Positions 50,828-58,869 of a DNA stretch of 64,000 nt are shown in pieces. The notes below the pieces were generated by a model that had not been told where the DNA came from, did not search any database, and saw only the letters and a program-made list of their open reading frames with translations. The translations under genes and the position numbers were made by a program. Numbering within the stretch: the first letter of the stretch is position 1; every line of letters starts with the position of its first letter. Source of the DNA: Komagataeibacter diospyri (GTDB lineage Bacteria > Pseudomonadota > Alphaproteobacteria > Acetobacterales > Acetobacteraceae); NCBI RefSeq assembly GCF_006538165.1, contig NZ_BDLU01000028.1:1-64000 (forward strand), given 5' to 3'.

Positions 50828-52126
50828 ATGAAGCGCCGGGACATGACGGGCGCGCGCCTGTGCGGTGCCGTCCTTGCGGCAGGATGGTGGGGTGTCGCCA
50901 GCCTGCTGCCGCCCGTCCTGCGCCTGAACCTGTCGCGTCGCCTGAAACGCGGCAGGGAAATACCGGCCAGCCTGCCGCAACGCCGTGGCATTGCCGGTAT
51001 GAGCCGCCCGCATGGTCCGCTGGTCTGGCTGCATGCCGCAAGCGTTGGTGAAAGTATTGCGGTGCTGCCGGTTATCAGCCAGCTTCTTGCCGCCCGTCCT
51101 TTCCATCATATCCTGATAACAACCGGAACCGTTACGGGTGCCGAAATCCTGCACGCGCGCCTGCCGGGCATGGATGGGCATGAGCGGGTCCTGCATCAGT
51201 TCGCGCCGCTGGATGTGCCACACTGGGTTACGCGGTTTGTCGATTTCTGGCGTCCTGATGCGGCAGCGTTGGTGGAAAGTGAACTCTGGCCCAACCTGTT
51301 CGCGACCTGCAGGCGGCGGCGCATCCCGCTGGCGCTGCTTAACGGACGCCTGTCGGACCGGTCACTGTCCCGGTGGGGCAAGGCGCGTTGCCTGCTGGCG
51401 CGCATGCTGTCCACTTTTACATGGGTCATGGCGCGCAGCCCGGAAGATGCCCGCCGCCTGCGACAGGGCGGTGCAAGGCGGATCGACCTGATCGCCGACC
51501 TGAAGGAGGCTGCCACTCCGCTGCCTTGCGACCCGGCACAGCTTGAGCTGATCCGTCGCCATCTTGGTGGGCGCCCGGTCTGGGTGGCGGCCTCCACCCA
51601 TCCCGGGGAAGAAGCCGAAATCATTGCCGCCAGCGCCATCATCCGCCAGGCCGTGCCTGACGTGCTGACCATCATCATTCCCCGCCACCCCGAACGCGGG
51701 GCGGATATCGCGGCACTGGCGGATTATCCCCCCCGCCGGGCGGCAGGGCGGTTCCCCACCACGCGGGACAGGATATGGATATGCGATACATTGGGGGAAA
51801 CGGGACTGTTCTATGCCCTTGGCGCACCGGTGTTCATGGGTAACAGCCTGTCCGGTTGCACAGGTGGCGGCCATAATCCCGTTGAACCGGCACGGGCGGG
51901 ATGCCCGATTGCGGCCGGCCCGAAAACTGGCAATTTTCGTCAGGCCTATGCCCGGTTGGGGGACCGCGTCCACAACGTGCACACCACGCGGGACATCGCC
52001 CGATGGGTCATCACGCAACTGCGGCATCCCGACAGGGGTAGTGGGACATCCCCTGACACTGCCCCCTCCAATCCTGACATGGCCCGGCAGGTTGCCCTTG
52101 CGATTCTGGCATTGGGGCAACGATGA
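50828..52126 (+). CDS. waaA: 3-deoxy-D-manno-octulosonic acid transferase (KdtA/WaaA)
   Basis: 432 aa membrane-associated GT-B transferase adding Kdo to lipid IVA. A short N-terminal hydrophobic segment (about 12-32) is followed by WLHAASVGESIAVLP, where the conserved glutamate lies in the VGES motif, and ALVESELWPNL. The C-terminal half has IIPRHPERG and NPVEPARAG. First gene of a lipid A operon, overlapping lpxK by 4 nt. Confidence 0.94.
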   Translation: MKRRDMTGARLCGAVLAAGWWGVASLLPPVLRLNLSRRLKRGREIPASLPQRRGIAGMSRPHGPLVWLHAASVGESIAVLPVISQLLAARPFHHILITTGTVTGAEILHARLPGMDGHERVLHQFAPLDVPHWVTRFVDFWRPDAAALVESELWPNLFATCRRRRIPLALLNGRLSDRSLSRWGKARCLLARMLSTFTWVMARSPEDARRLRQGGARRIDLIADLKEAATPLPCDPAQLELIRRHLGGRPVWVAASTHPGEEAEIIAASAIIRQAVPDVLTIIIPRHPERGADIAALADYPPRRAAGRFPTTRDRIWICDTLGETGLFYALGAPVFMGNSLSGCTGGGHNPVEPARAGCPIAAGPKTGNFRQAYARLGDRVHNVHTTRDIARWVITQLRHPDRGSGTSPDTAPSNPDMARQVALAILALGQR

Positions 52127-53112
52127 TGCGCGCTCCGGCCTTCTGGTGGACTGCACCTGCCCATCCGGGGTGGGCCGCCCGCCTGCTATCCCCCCTGTCG
52201 TATCTGTACGCGAAGGCGACGGCCCGTCGGGTCGGACGCAGCGGATGGCGCGCGCCAGTACCCGTGCTGTGTTGCGGGAATATCGGGGTAGGCGGCACGG
52301 GCAAGACGCCACTTGGGCTTGACCTTGCACAACGCGCCATTGCCCGTGGGCATCGCCCGGCCTTTCTATCGCGGGGGTATGGTGGAAACCTGCCTGCGGG
52401 TACACGGGTTGACCCGGACCAGCATACGGCGCGCGAAGCTGGGGATGAACCGCTGCTGCTGGCCCGTATCGCACCCTGCTATATCGGCGCGGACCGGGCG
52501 GTTTCAGCCCGGCAGGCCATACGGGACGGGGCCGACTGCCTGTTGATGGATGACGGGTTCCAGAATCCCACGCTGCATCAGGATCTCGCCCTGGTGGTGG
52601 TGGATGGCACGGTCGGTTTCGGCAATGGACGGGTCCTGCCCGCAGGGCCGCTGCGCGAACCGGTCCATGCCGGTCTGGCGCGTGCGGGGGGCATGGTCAT
52701 GATCGGTGCTGACCGGCAGGGCATTCTGGCCGGCATGAAAAACAGGCCGCCCTGTTTTACAGCCATGCTGCAACAGGATGTGGGCAATCTGCCGCGTGAC
52801 AGGCCCCTTATCGCCTTTGCCGGGATCGGACGGCCCGCGAAGTTCTTTGACGGACTTGCCAGGGCGGGATTTCCCCCCCTGCGCTGCGTGGCATTTGCCG
52901 ACCACCATCCCTATACCCGGACGGAATGCTGCGCCATGCTGGCACTGGCTGCGCAACTGAATGCGTGCCTTGTCACCACGGAAAAGGACGCCGTACGCCT
53001 GCCCCCCGCCATGCGGGCGCAGGTCATGACCGCCGGGGTGCAACTGGCATGGGGTACGCCAGCCATGCCCGAACACATACTTGACCAATGGCTGGGCAGG
53101 ACAGACGCATGA
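52123..53112 (+). CDS. lpxK: tetraacyldisaccharide 4'-kinase LpxK
   Basis: 329 aa kinase phosphorylating the lipid A precursor at the 4' position on the cytoplasmic face of the inner membrane. P-loop GNIGVGGTGKTP at 52-63, FLSRGYGG, EAGDEPLLLA, and DDGFQNPTLHQDLALVVVDG are all typical. The start ATGATG overlaps the waaA stop; the stop overlaps the next gene by 4 nt, so the three genes are probably translationally coupled. Confidence 0.95.
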   Translation: MMRAPAFWWTAPAHPGWAARLLSPLSYLYAKATARRVGRSGWRAPVPVLCCGNIGVGGTGKTPLGLDLAQRAIARGHRPAFLSRGYGGNLPAGTRVDPDQHTAREAGDEPLLLARIAPCYIGADRAVSARQAIRDGADCLLMDDGFQNPTLHQDLALVVVDGTVGFGNGRVLPAGPLREPVHAGLARAGGMVMIGADRQGILAGMKNRPPCFTAMLQQDVGNLPRDRPLIAFAGIGRPAKFFDGLARAGFPPLRCVAFADHHPYTRTECCAMLALAAQLNACLVTTEKDAVRLPPAMRAQVMTAGVQLAWGTPAMPEHILDQWLGRTDA

Positions 53113-54044
53113 CAGCAGCACCCTCCACACGCCCCGCCACCCGGCAGATGCATCTGGAAGCCGCTTTCGTGCGTGGACTACTGGCCATATTCCGCCGTAT
53201 TGGCCCGGTAAGGGCCTCCAACCTGGGTGGTTTCCTGTGCCGCATGGTGGGGCCACGCCTGCCGGTGTCCCGCATTGCGGACGCCAACCTGCGCATGGCC
53301 ATGCCCGAACTGGACGCCACCATGCGCCGCCGCGTGATAGTGGACATGTGGGATAATATCGGCCGCAACGCTGGCGAGTTCCCCCACCTCGCCACCCTGC
53401 CCCGCAATCCGGGCAGCGGCCCGGGATGGGACGTAGTGGGCGAAGAATACCTGACCGCACAGGCGGAGCGCGGCGGCCCGACCATTTTCGTATCCGGGCA
53501 TATCGGTAACTGGGAAATGCTGCCGCCCGCCGTGGCGCGGTACGGCCTGCCTTTTTCATCGTTCTACCGTGCGCCAAACAACCCGCTGGTGGACCGTATC
53601 CTGTGTGACCTGCGTGATGCGGCCATGGGGCAGCCGGTTCCCCTGTTTGCCAAGGGGGCGAAGGGGGCTCGCAGCGCGCTGGGCCACATCCTGAAAGGCG
53701 GCCATCTGGGCATGCTGGTGGACCAGAAAATGAATGATGGCGTCGCCGCCCGGTTTTTCGGCCTGCCCGCCATGACGGCAGGGGCCATGGCGGCCATGGC
53801 GGTCAAGCTGCGCTGTCCGGTCATTCCCGGCTATGTCGAACGGCTGGGTCCGGCACGGTTGCGGATTCATGTCCATCCCCCGCTTGACCTGCCCGATAGC
53901 GGCAACCGGAGTCAGGACCAGATGGACCTGACCCAGATGGTGAATGACTGGATTGAAGGCACCATTCGCCCGCATCCCGGCAGTTGGCTATGGCTTCACC
54001 GCCGATGGAATGTGCATTTGCCCAAAAAGAAGCCTAAAAAATAA
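53109..54044 (+). CDS. lipid A biosynthesis lauroyl/myristoyl acyltransferase (LpxL/HtrB family)
   Basis: 311 aa late acyltransferase that adds secondary acyl chains to Kdo-lipid A. The catalytic HX4(D/E) motif is present as HIGNWE (with glutamate), followed by FYRAPNNPLVDR, and LGMLVDQKMNDGVAARFFG. It starts at ATG 53109, overlapping lpxK by 4 nt. The basic tail KKKPKK is unusual but harmless. Whether it is LpxL or LpxM type cannot be decided from sequence alone. Confidence 0.9.
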   Translation: MTAAPSTRPATRQMHLEAAFVRGLLAIFRRIGPVRASNLGGFLCRMVGPRLPVSRIADANLRMAMPELDATMRRRVIVDMWDNIGRNAGEFPHLATLPRNPGSGPGWDVVGEEYLTAQAERGGPTIFVSGHIGNWEMLPPAVARYGLPFSSFYRAPNNPLVDRILCDLRDAAMGQPVPLFAKGAKGARSALGHILKGGHLGMLVDQKMNDGVAARFFGLPAMTAGAMAAMAVKLRCPVIPGYVERLGPARLRIHVHPPLDLPDSGNRSQDQMDLTQMVNDWIEGTIRPHPGSWLWLHRRWNVHLPKKKPKK

Positions 54045-54198
54045 CCATCTTTGCAACATATTATTGCTTTTTTATCACAGGGTGAGGTTTCTGCCTGTTT
54101 CTGCGGCTTTCATTCCCAAATTCAATTTGGCAAAGCAGCCATGCAGGAATAGCGTTGTTCCTACATTGTCACACCACGACAGTCAGAGGGCCAACGGA

Positions 54199-54555
54199 AT
54201 GCACATGATGGATCAGCAGGCGTATGCCACCAATGTTGTTTCCCTGCGGCAGGGCTTGCTGCCCCGTCACCGCGAATACCTGATGCGCTGGCTGCAGGCC
54301 GGTGCCTGCATGGGCCTATGTGACGCGGACATTACTGACCGCGACGAAAATGATGAAATCGACATGGAACACGTTCTGGTCTGGGTACGTGAGAACGCAA
54401 ACCCCGCCTACATGGTTCGCCCCGATGGCAAAGGAATGGGCTGGGTGCTGATCGACCAGATTCACGAACGCCCGCTGGCAACCTACCGCAGCTTTGAAGC
54501 CGCACTTCATGCGATCCGTCCGGTGCTGTCCTGCGGGGCGACTGTCGCGGCCTGA
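54199..54555 (+). CDS. hypothetical protein
   Basis: 118 aa with no recognised domain. It has an acidic centre (TDRDENDEIDMEHVLVWVREN) and a tail with a short repeat-like helix (SFEAALHAIRPVLSCG). No signal peptide or membrane helix. ATG 54199 has a GAGGG 9 nt upstream; an in-frame extension to 53944 overlaps the acyltransferase and is rejected. Alone between the lipid A operon and the LpoA-like gene. Confidence 0.6.
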   Translation: MHMMDQQAYATNVVSLRQGLLPRHREYLMRWLQAGACMGLCDADITDRDENDEIDMEHVLVWVRENANPAYMVRPDGKGMGWVLIDQIHERPLATYRSFEAALHAIRPVLSCGATVAA

Positions 54556-54587
54556 ACGACCGCGACACGTATCATCCCCCTTCGCGC

Positions 54588-55898
54588 CTAATTGGCGCTG
54601 CGGCGCAGCTTGCCTGCGGGGGGTATGACAATCCTGCTGCCACCGGATGGCAGGATCTGGAACACAGCAAGATCACGCCGCGTCTTGCCATCTTCAAGAA
54701 AACCGAAGGCACCATCCACCCCGCCAAAACCTTCCGGTCGGGTCAGTGCCTGCACGGAATAGCCATTGGTGCTGCCTGCGGGGCGGTTCTGGTCCAGTGC
54801 CTTGACCAATGCCGCTGAATCATAGGTCAGGTCCGCCAGCGGCGTCGGCATATGGTGGTACCGCGCCATGAACTGCTGCACGAAGGCCTGACGGCTTGCC
54901 GGATCAGGTGCTGCGTACCACGCGCCCTGCAATGCCGACAGCTTGGAGACGAAAGCGCCCCACAGGCCCGGCCCCATGATCTGCACATGCGTGCTGTCCA
55001 CATGCGTCTCGGCCAGAGCGTTGATGACCATACCCAGTTGCAGCCCCGTATCGCCCAGCAGCAGGGCATCAAACGGCGGTGCCGGAAAATCCGGTGTGGC
55101 GGCAGGTACTGCGGGGGGCTGGTCGGATGCCGCCGCCGGGGGGGCACCATCGGGGTTTGCGGGATCGACGGCCGTATCGGTCTGCGGCAATTCGGCCTGG
55201 GCATCTGGCTGCGGCACGGCAGCGGCGCGGGTTTCATAGGCGGACAGGGTTTTCAGGCCCGCCGTAACGGATGCCTGCAGGCTTTCATGATACACGATCT
55301 GCGGGGATTGCAGCCCGTTTTCCGCACACACCTGCTGAAGCGCCTGTCCCAACGCATGACCCAGACGGTTTTCAGGCAGGAAGGCGGCAAAATGCTGACG
55401 TCCCTGCTGCCGGGCGGCCAGCACCATGCGGCGCACCTGCTGTTCAGGAGCAATGCCCAGCGTCCATACGCCGGGCTGGGCCACGGACATGTCACTGGTG
55501 AAGGCCAGCATGGGAACATGCGCCGCCGTGGCAACGGGGGCGGCTGCGGCTGTATCATCCGTGGTCAGCGGCCCGAGGATCAACCCGTCGCCTGCCGTAA
55601 CCGCGGCCTGCGCCGCAGTGGCGGCGGTGCTGCCCGGGGCTGCGGTGTCATGCACATCCAGCGGCGGCGCGGTGGGGGTGTTCATGGCCATACGGGTAGC
55701 TGTCAGCATTTCCTGGCCCAGCCGGGCATTCGCGCCGGTCAGGGGCAGCAGGACACCCACGTTGCGCCCGGCCTTGGGGGCGTGGTGGTGGCCACCACCG
55801 CTGGCGCATGCCGTAAGGGCCGACAGCGCCAGCCCGGCAAACAATAAGCGCTTGCATGCAAGGCGCGAAGAGGCAGAATCAACATCCTGTCCTTGCAT
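54588..55898 (-). CDS. LpoA-like lipoprotein (penicillin-binding protein activator family)
   Basis: 436 aa lipoprotein with a type I periplasmic binding-protein fold. A basic start (RLACKRLL), a hydrophobic run and the lipobox LTAC near residue 31 mark a lipid-anchored outer-membrane protein; after it comes GRNVGVLLPLTGANARLGQEM. The middle part (about residues 225-280) is a proline/alanine/aspartate-rich insertion, probably disordered. Members help penicillin-binding proteins make peptidoglycan; the assignment to LpoA is by fold and lipobox. ATG 55898 has GGAA 5 nt upstream and lies only 11 bp from the divergent rsmI start. Confidence 0.8.
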   Translation of the reverse strand: MQGQDVDSASSRLACKRLLFAGLALSALTACASGGGHHHAPKAGRNVGVLLPLTGANARLGQEMLTATRMAMNTPTAPPLDVHDTAAPGSTAATAAQAAVTAGDGLILGPLTTDDTAAAAPVATAAHVPMLAFTSDMSVAQPGVWTLGIAPEQQVRRMVLAARQQGRQHFAAFLPENRLGHALGQALQQVCAENGLQSPQIVYHESLQASVTAGLKTLSAYETRAAAVPQPDAQAELPQTDTAVDPANPDGAPPAAASDQPPAVPAATPDFPAPPFDALLLGDTGLQLGMVINALAETHVDSTHVQIMGPGLWGAFVSKLSALQGAWYAAPDPASRQAFVQQFMARYHHMPTPLADLTYDSAALVKALDQNRPAGSTNGYSVQALTRPEGFGGVDGAFGFLEDGKTRRDLAVFQILPSGGSRIVIPPAGKLRRSAN

Positions 55899-55909
55899 CT
55901 GGGTTCCGA

Positions 55910-56899
55910 ATGTCTGACGCCTCATCTTCCTCGCCTTCAAAATCTCAACATGCCGCGGAACATCCGACGGACATTCCCCCAGAAACGGTTCATAGCGGAG
56001 AAACGCCCCTCCGTCATGCAGGGAACGCGGATGAATCCATTCCGGTTGTGCACCGGCCGGGAGAACTTGTCCTTGTTTCCACACCCATTGGCAATCTGGG
56101 GGATATGAGCCACCGCGCAGTGGCGACACTGGAAACCGTTGACCTGATCCTGTGTGAAGATACCCGTACCAGCGCGCGCCTGCTGCGGGAATACGGTATC
56201 CACACCCGCACCCGCCCGCTGCATGACCATAACGAGGACCGGCAGATCCCCGCCCTGCTGGACGCACTGGGCACGGGGCAGCGCATTGCGGTGATTTCGG
56301 ACGCGGGCACGCCACTCATGTCCGATCCCGGCTACCGCCTGGTGCGCGCAGTCGTGGCGGCGGGCGGCCATGTCACCGCCGTGCCCGGTCCCAACGCAGC
56401 GGTCATGGCGCTGACCCTGTCCGGCCTGCCCCCGCATCCGTTCATGTTTTCAGGCTTCCTGCCCCCGCGTGAGGCTGCACGACGTGAGGTACTGGCGCAG
56501 TTGCACGCGGCAGAATGCGCGGGCCTGTCCGCCACATTGATCTGGCATGAAGCCCCGCACCGGCTGGCGGAAATGCTGGCGACACTGGCCGATGTCATGG
56601 GGAGTGACCGTCCCGCCGCCGTGGCGCGCGAACTGACCAAGCGATTTGAGGAAGTACGCCGGGGCACGGTGACCGAACTGGCTGCCCATTACGCGGACAA
56701 CCCGGCCCGTGGTGAAATTACCGTAGTAATCGGGCCACCATTGCAGGATGACAGCACGGCCACGGATCTGGACACGCAGTTACGTGAGGCCCTGCGCACC
56801 CTGTCGGTCAAGGATGCGGCCGCCCTTGTGGCGGGCATTACCAGCCTGCCCCGGCGCACCGTCTATGCCCGCGCGCTGGAACTGGCGCGCGAAACATAA
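55910..56899 (+). CDS. rsmI: 16S rRNA 2'-O-ribose C1402 methyltransferase RsmI
   Basis: 329 aa SAM-dependent tetrapyrrole-methylase-fold enzyme. Core motifs are LVSTPIGNLGDMS, ILCEDTRTSARLL, LHDHNED, VISDAGTPLMSDPGYRLVR and VPGPNAAVMALTLSGLP. It has about 50 residues before the STPIGNLGD core, compared with 10-15 in most RsmI; the extra part is Ser/Pro/His-rich and has no internal Met in a family position. ATG 55910 has no good ribosome binding site. The two starts of rsmI and the divergent lipoprotein gene are 11 bp apart. Confidence 0.93.
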   Translation: MSDASSSSPSKSQHAAEHPTDIPPETVHSGETPLRHAGNADESIPVVHRPGELVLVSTPIGNLGDMSHRAVATLETVDLILCEDTRTSARLLREYGIHTRTRPLHDHNEDRQIPALLDALGTGQRIAVISDAGTPLMSDPGYRLVRAVVAAGGHVTAVPGPNAAVMALTLSGLPPHPFMFSGFLPPREAARREVLAQLHAAECAGLSATLIWHEAPHRLAEMLATLADVMGSDRPAAVARELTKRFEEVRRGTVTELAAHYADNPARGEITVVIGPPLQDDSTATDLDTQLREALRTLSVKDAAALVAGITSLPRRTVYARALELARET

Positions 56900-56930
56900 G
56901 GAACAATTTAAAAACAACTGATTGATACAA

Positions 56931-57015
56931 AATAAACGTTTTTAGGCACTACCTTTTTTTAAAAGGCGATATTCTTCAACGCTTTTTTGAAAAAAGCGTC
57001 ACCAAAAAACTTTCT
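56931..57015. repeat. dispersed A-rich intergenic repeat, copies 5 and 6 facing each other
   Basis: The left half (56931-56964) matches the repeat read on the minus strand (AAAAAAAGGTAGTGCC then TAAAAACGTTTATT). The right half (56979-57015) is ACGCTTTTTTG AAAAAAGCGT plus CACC and AAAAAACTTTCTTATTA, containing a perfect 10-bp stem (56979-56999). Together they make an inverted pair in the 147-bp gap between converging rsmI and lolA. Confidence 0.65.
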
Positions 57016-57046
57016 TATTATACGGCCCTGTGGGGCAAGAGCAGGT

Positions 57047-57691
57047 TCAGTGCTGTTCCGGCAGGTCGGTGCTGAACAGGGAATCCGGTGGCATGGAACC
57101 TCCGGTCGAGGCATCAAGCAGATCGACACGGGTGGTTTCCTGCTGGGCGTCCTGAATGATCCAGCCACGCAGCAGCAGCGGGCTGTCATGAAAAATCAGC
57201 GTCATGCTGCCGTCACCGGGAGAATCGGTACGCACCACCGTGATCTCCAGCACATTGCCCTCATGCGTCAGGCCGGTGACCGTCACATCCCCCGACAGTT
57301 GCAGATGCGGGCGCAAAAGCAGGCCCAGTGGCGTCTTGTCCATGGGCATGGTGGTGGTCTGATCAAGCTGGCTGTCGTTGAACACGACCTGATCGTGATT
57401 GGCCACCAGCAGCAGCGGGCTGGGCGGGTCATACTGGAAGCGCATGCGACGATTCGTCCGGTCGATCCACGCAGTCCCGGTGCTCTGCTTGCCGTCGGGT
57501 GCTGTCTGACGGAAACGGGCTTTCAGCAGGCTGATCGCATCCAGGTGCCGCTCAACGCGTTCCAGCAGGGCATGATCCTGATCCGATGCGCCAACGGCCA
57601 TCTGTTCCTGCGCATGGGCGGTGGACACAAGGTCTCCACCAGCAAGCAGGCAGGCCAGTCCGCAGGCGGCGATGGTAGGGGCAAATCTCAT
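57047..57691 (-). CDS. lolA: outer-membrane lipoprotein carrier LolA-like protein
   Basis: 214 aa secreted protein with a Sec signal peptide (MRFAPTIAACGLACLLAGGD, cleavage around AHA-QE near residue 27). The mature part begins with the LERVERHLDAISLLKARFRQT region and carries the TGTAWIDRTNRRMRFQYDPP block and the VFNDSQLDQTTTMPM segment of the LolA half-barrel. It ferries lipoproteins through the periplasm. ATG 57691 is chosen because the signal peptide starts there. It is downstream of mbfA on the same strand. Confidence 0.88.
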   Translation of the reverse strand: MRFAPTIAACGLACLLAGGDLVSTAHAQEQMAVGASDQDHALLERVERHLDAISLLKARFRQTAPDGKQSTGTAWIDRTNRRMRFQYDPPSPLLLVANHDQVVFNDSQLDQTTTMPMDKTPLGLLLRPHLQLSGDVTVTGLTHEGNVLEITVVRTDSPGDGSMTLIFHDSPLLLRGWIIQDAQQETTRVDLLDASTGGSMPPDSLFSTDLPEQH

Positions 57692-57765
57692 GATACGGGA
57701 CGATCCATACGGGGAGTACCCGCCCACTGGTGCCCCATCACGGGGGTAATATCAAGGCGGGTGGA

Positions 57766-58722
57766 TCAGGAACTGCCAATCAGCACACCGGCCACAAATA
57801 CCAGCAACCCGCCAATGACAATCTGCACGATGGCCGAACCGAACGGCGTTTCCTGATACCGCCAGCGTATCCATGAAATCACGAACAGTTCGATCACCAC
57901 CACGATCACGGCGGCGATCATGGCCGTGGAAAAATTGTCGATCAGGAACGGCAGCGTATGGCCGATCCCCCCCGCCGTGGTCATAAGCCCGCATATCAGC
58001 CCACGCAGCAGCGGCGCGCCACGGCCCGACAGCTTGCCATCATCGGACAGGGCTTCGGCAAAGCCCATGGAAATCCCTGCCCCCACCGACGCCGCCATGC
58101 CGACAAGAAAGGCATTCCATGGCTGGTGTGTGGCGAACGCCGCAGCAAAAACCGGGGCCAGCGTAGACACCGACCCGTCCATCAGCCCCACAAGGCCGGG
58201 CTGGATAACCTGCAGCACGAAGCGGCGGCGGGCGTCCTCGTCCTCGCTTTCGCGCTTGCTGGTGGGCAGACGGTCCAGTTCTATGGCGTTGGCGGCCTGT
58301 TCATGCTGGTCCTCGGCATGGGCCAGGTCACCCAGCAGCTTGCGCGTGGCCGCATCCGTGGTGCGCAGGGCGGCCTGACGGTAGAAGCGCGCGGCGTCCA
58401 TTTCCATCTGCCGGGCATGCTGGCGCACGGCCTCGATCCCCTGCGTCTGGACCTGCCATGCGGGCTTGCGCACCATGAAATCCGCAATGTCCTGACGGCG
58501 GATGAGCGGGATATGGGGGCCGAAGCGGCTGGCGTACAGGTCGATCAGGTCGCGGCGGTGACTGTCTTCTTCCACCGACATGTCGGTAAATATCTTGGAT
58601 GTATCGGGATATTTTTCCCGCAATGCATAGGCGAAGTCGGAATAGATGCGCCCGTCTTCCTCCTCATTGGAGATGGCCAGCGCGAGGATTTCCTGATCGG
58701 TCAGGGACGAGAATTTACGCAT
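57766..58722 (-). CDS. mbfA: membrane-bound ferritin MbfA (ferritin-like + VIT1 domains)
   Basis: 318 aa fusion of an N-terminal ferritin/rubrerythrin-like di-iron helical domain (residues about 1-150, with Glu and E-x2-H motifs in [28 protein letters not shown] and HAEDQHEQ) and a C-terminal VIT1/CCC1 membrane domain with about five helices (about 178-316). MbfA of rhizobia exports iron and protects against H2O2 and iron excess; a similar role is inferred. It heads a minus-strand pair with lolA. Confidence 0.9.
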   Translation of the reverse strand: MRKFSSLTDQEILALAISNEEEDGRIYSDFAYALREKYPDTSKIFTDMSVEEDSHRRDLIDLYASRFGPHIPLIRRQDIADFMVRKPAWQVQTQGIEAVRQHARQMEMDAARFYRQAALRTTDAATRKLLGDLAHAEDQHEQAANAIELDRLPTSKRESEDEDARRRFVLQVIQPGLVGLMDGSVSTLAPVFAAAFATHQPWNAFLVGMAASVGAGISMGFAEALSDDGKLSGRGAPLLRGLICGLMTTAGGIGHTLPFLIDNFSTAMIAAVIVVVIELFVISWIRWRYQETPFGSAIVQIVIGGLLVFVAGVLIGSS

Positions 58723-58790
58723 TATCCAGTCTATGCATAAATTCTTTCATCACCTCAAGAATATTGTAAAGTTAAAAATAATTATCAGTT

Positions 58791-58850
58791 GTATTTCCAA
58801 AGTAATAATCGAAACTGATTATGCTTCTCGATTACATTTACTGGAAATAC
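58791..58850. promoter_or_regulatory. nested palindromes upstream of mbfA
   Basis: GTATTTCC (58791-58798) and GGAAATAC (58843-58850) are a perfect inverted repeat, and inside lies ATAATC GAAACT GATTAT (58805-58822), another perfect 6-bp dyad. The region is AT-rich, ends 68 bp before the mbfA start, and does not match the rhizobial Irr box TTTAGAA-N4-TTCTAAA by eye. A regulator site is plausible but unassigned. Confidence 0.45.
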
Positions 58851-58869
58851 ATTCTGACAGCCCCCGTCG

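Noticed and set aside
53944..54198. N-terminal extension of the 118-aa hypothetical protein
   Set aside because: It overlaps the acyltransferase gene and has the composition of a shadow frame; ATG 54199 has a better ribosome binding site.
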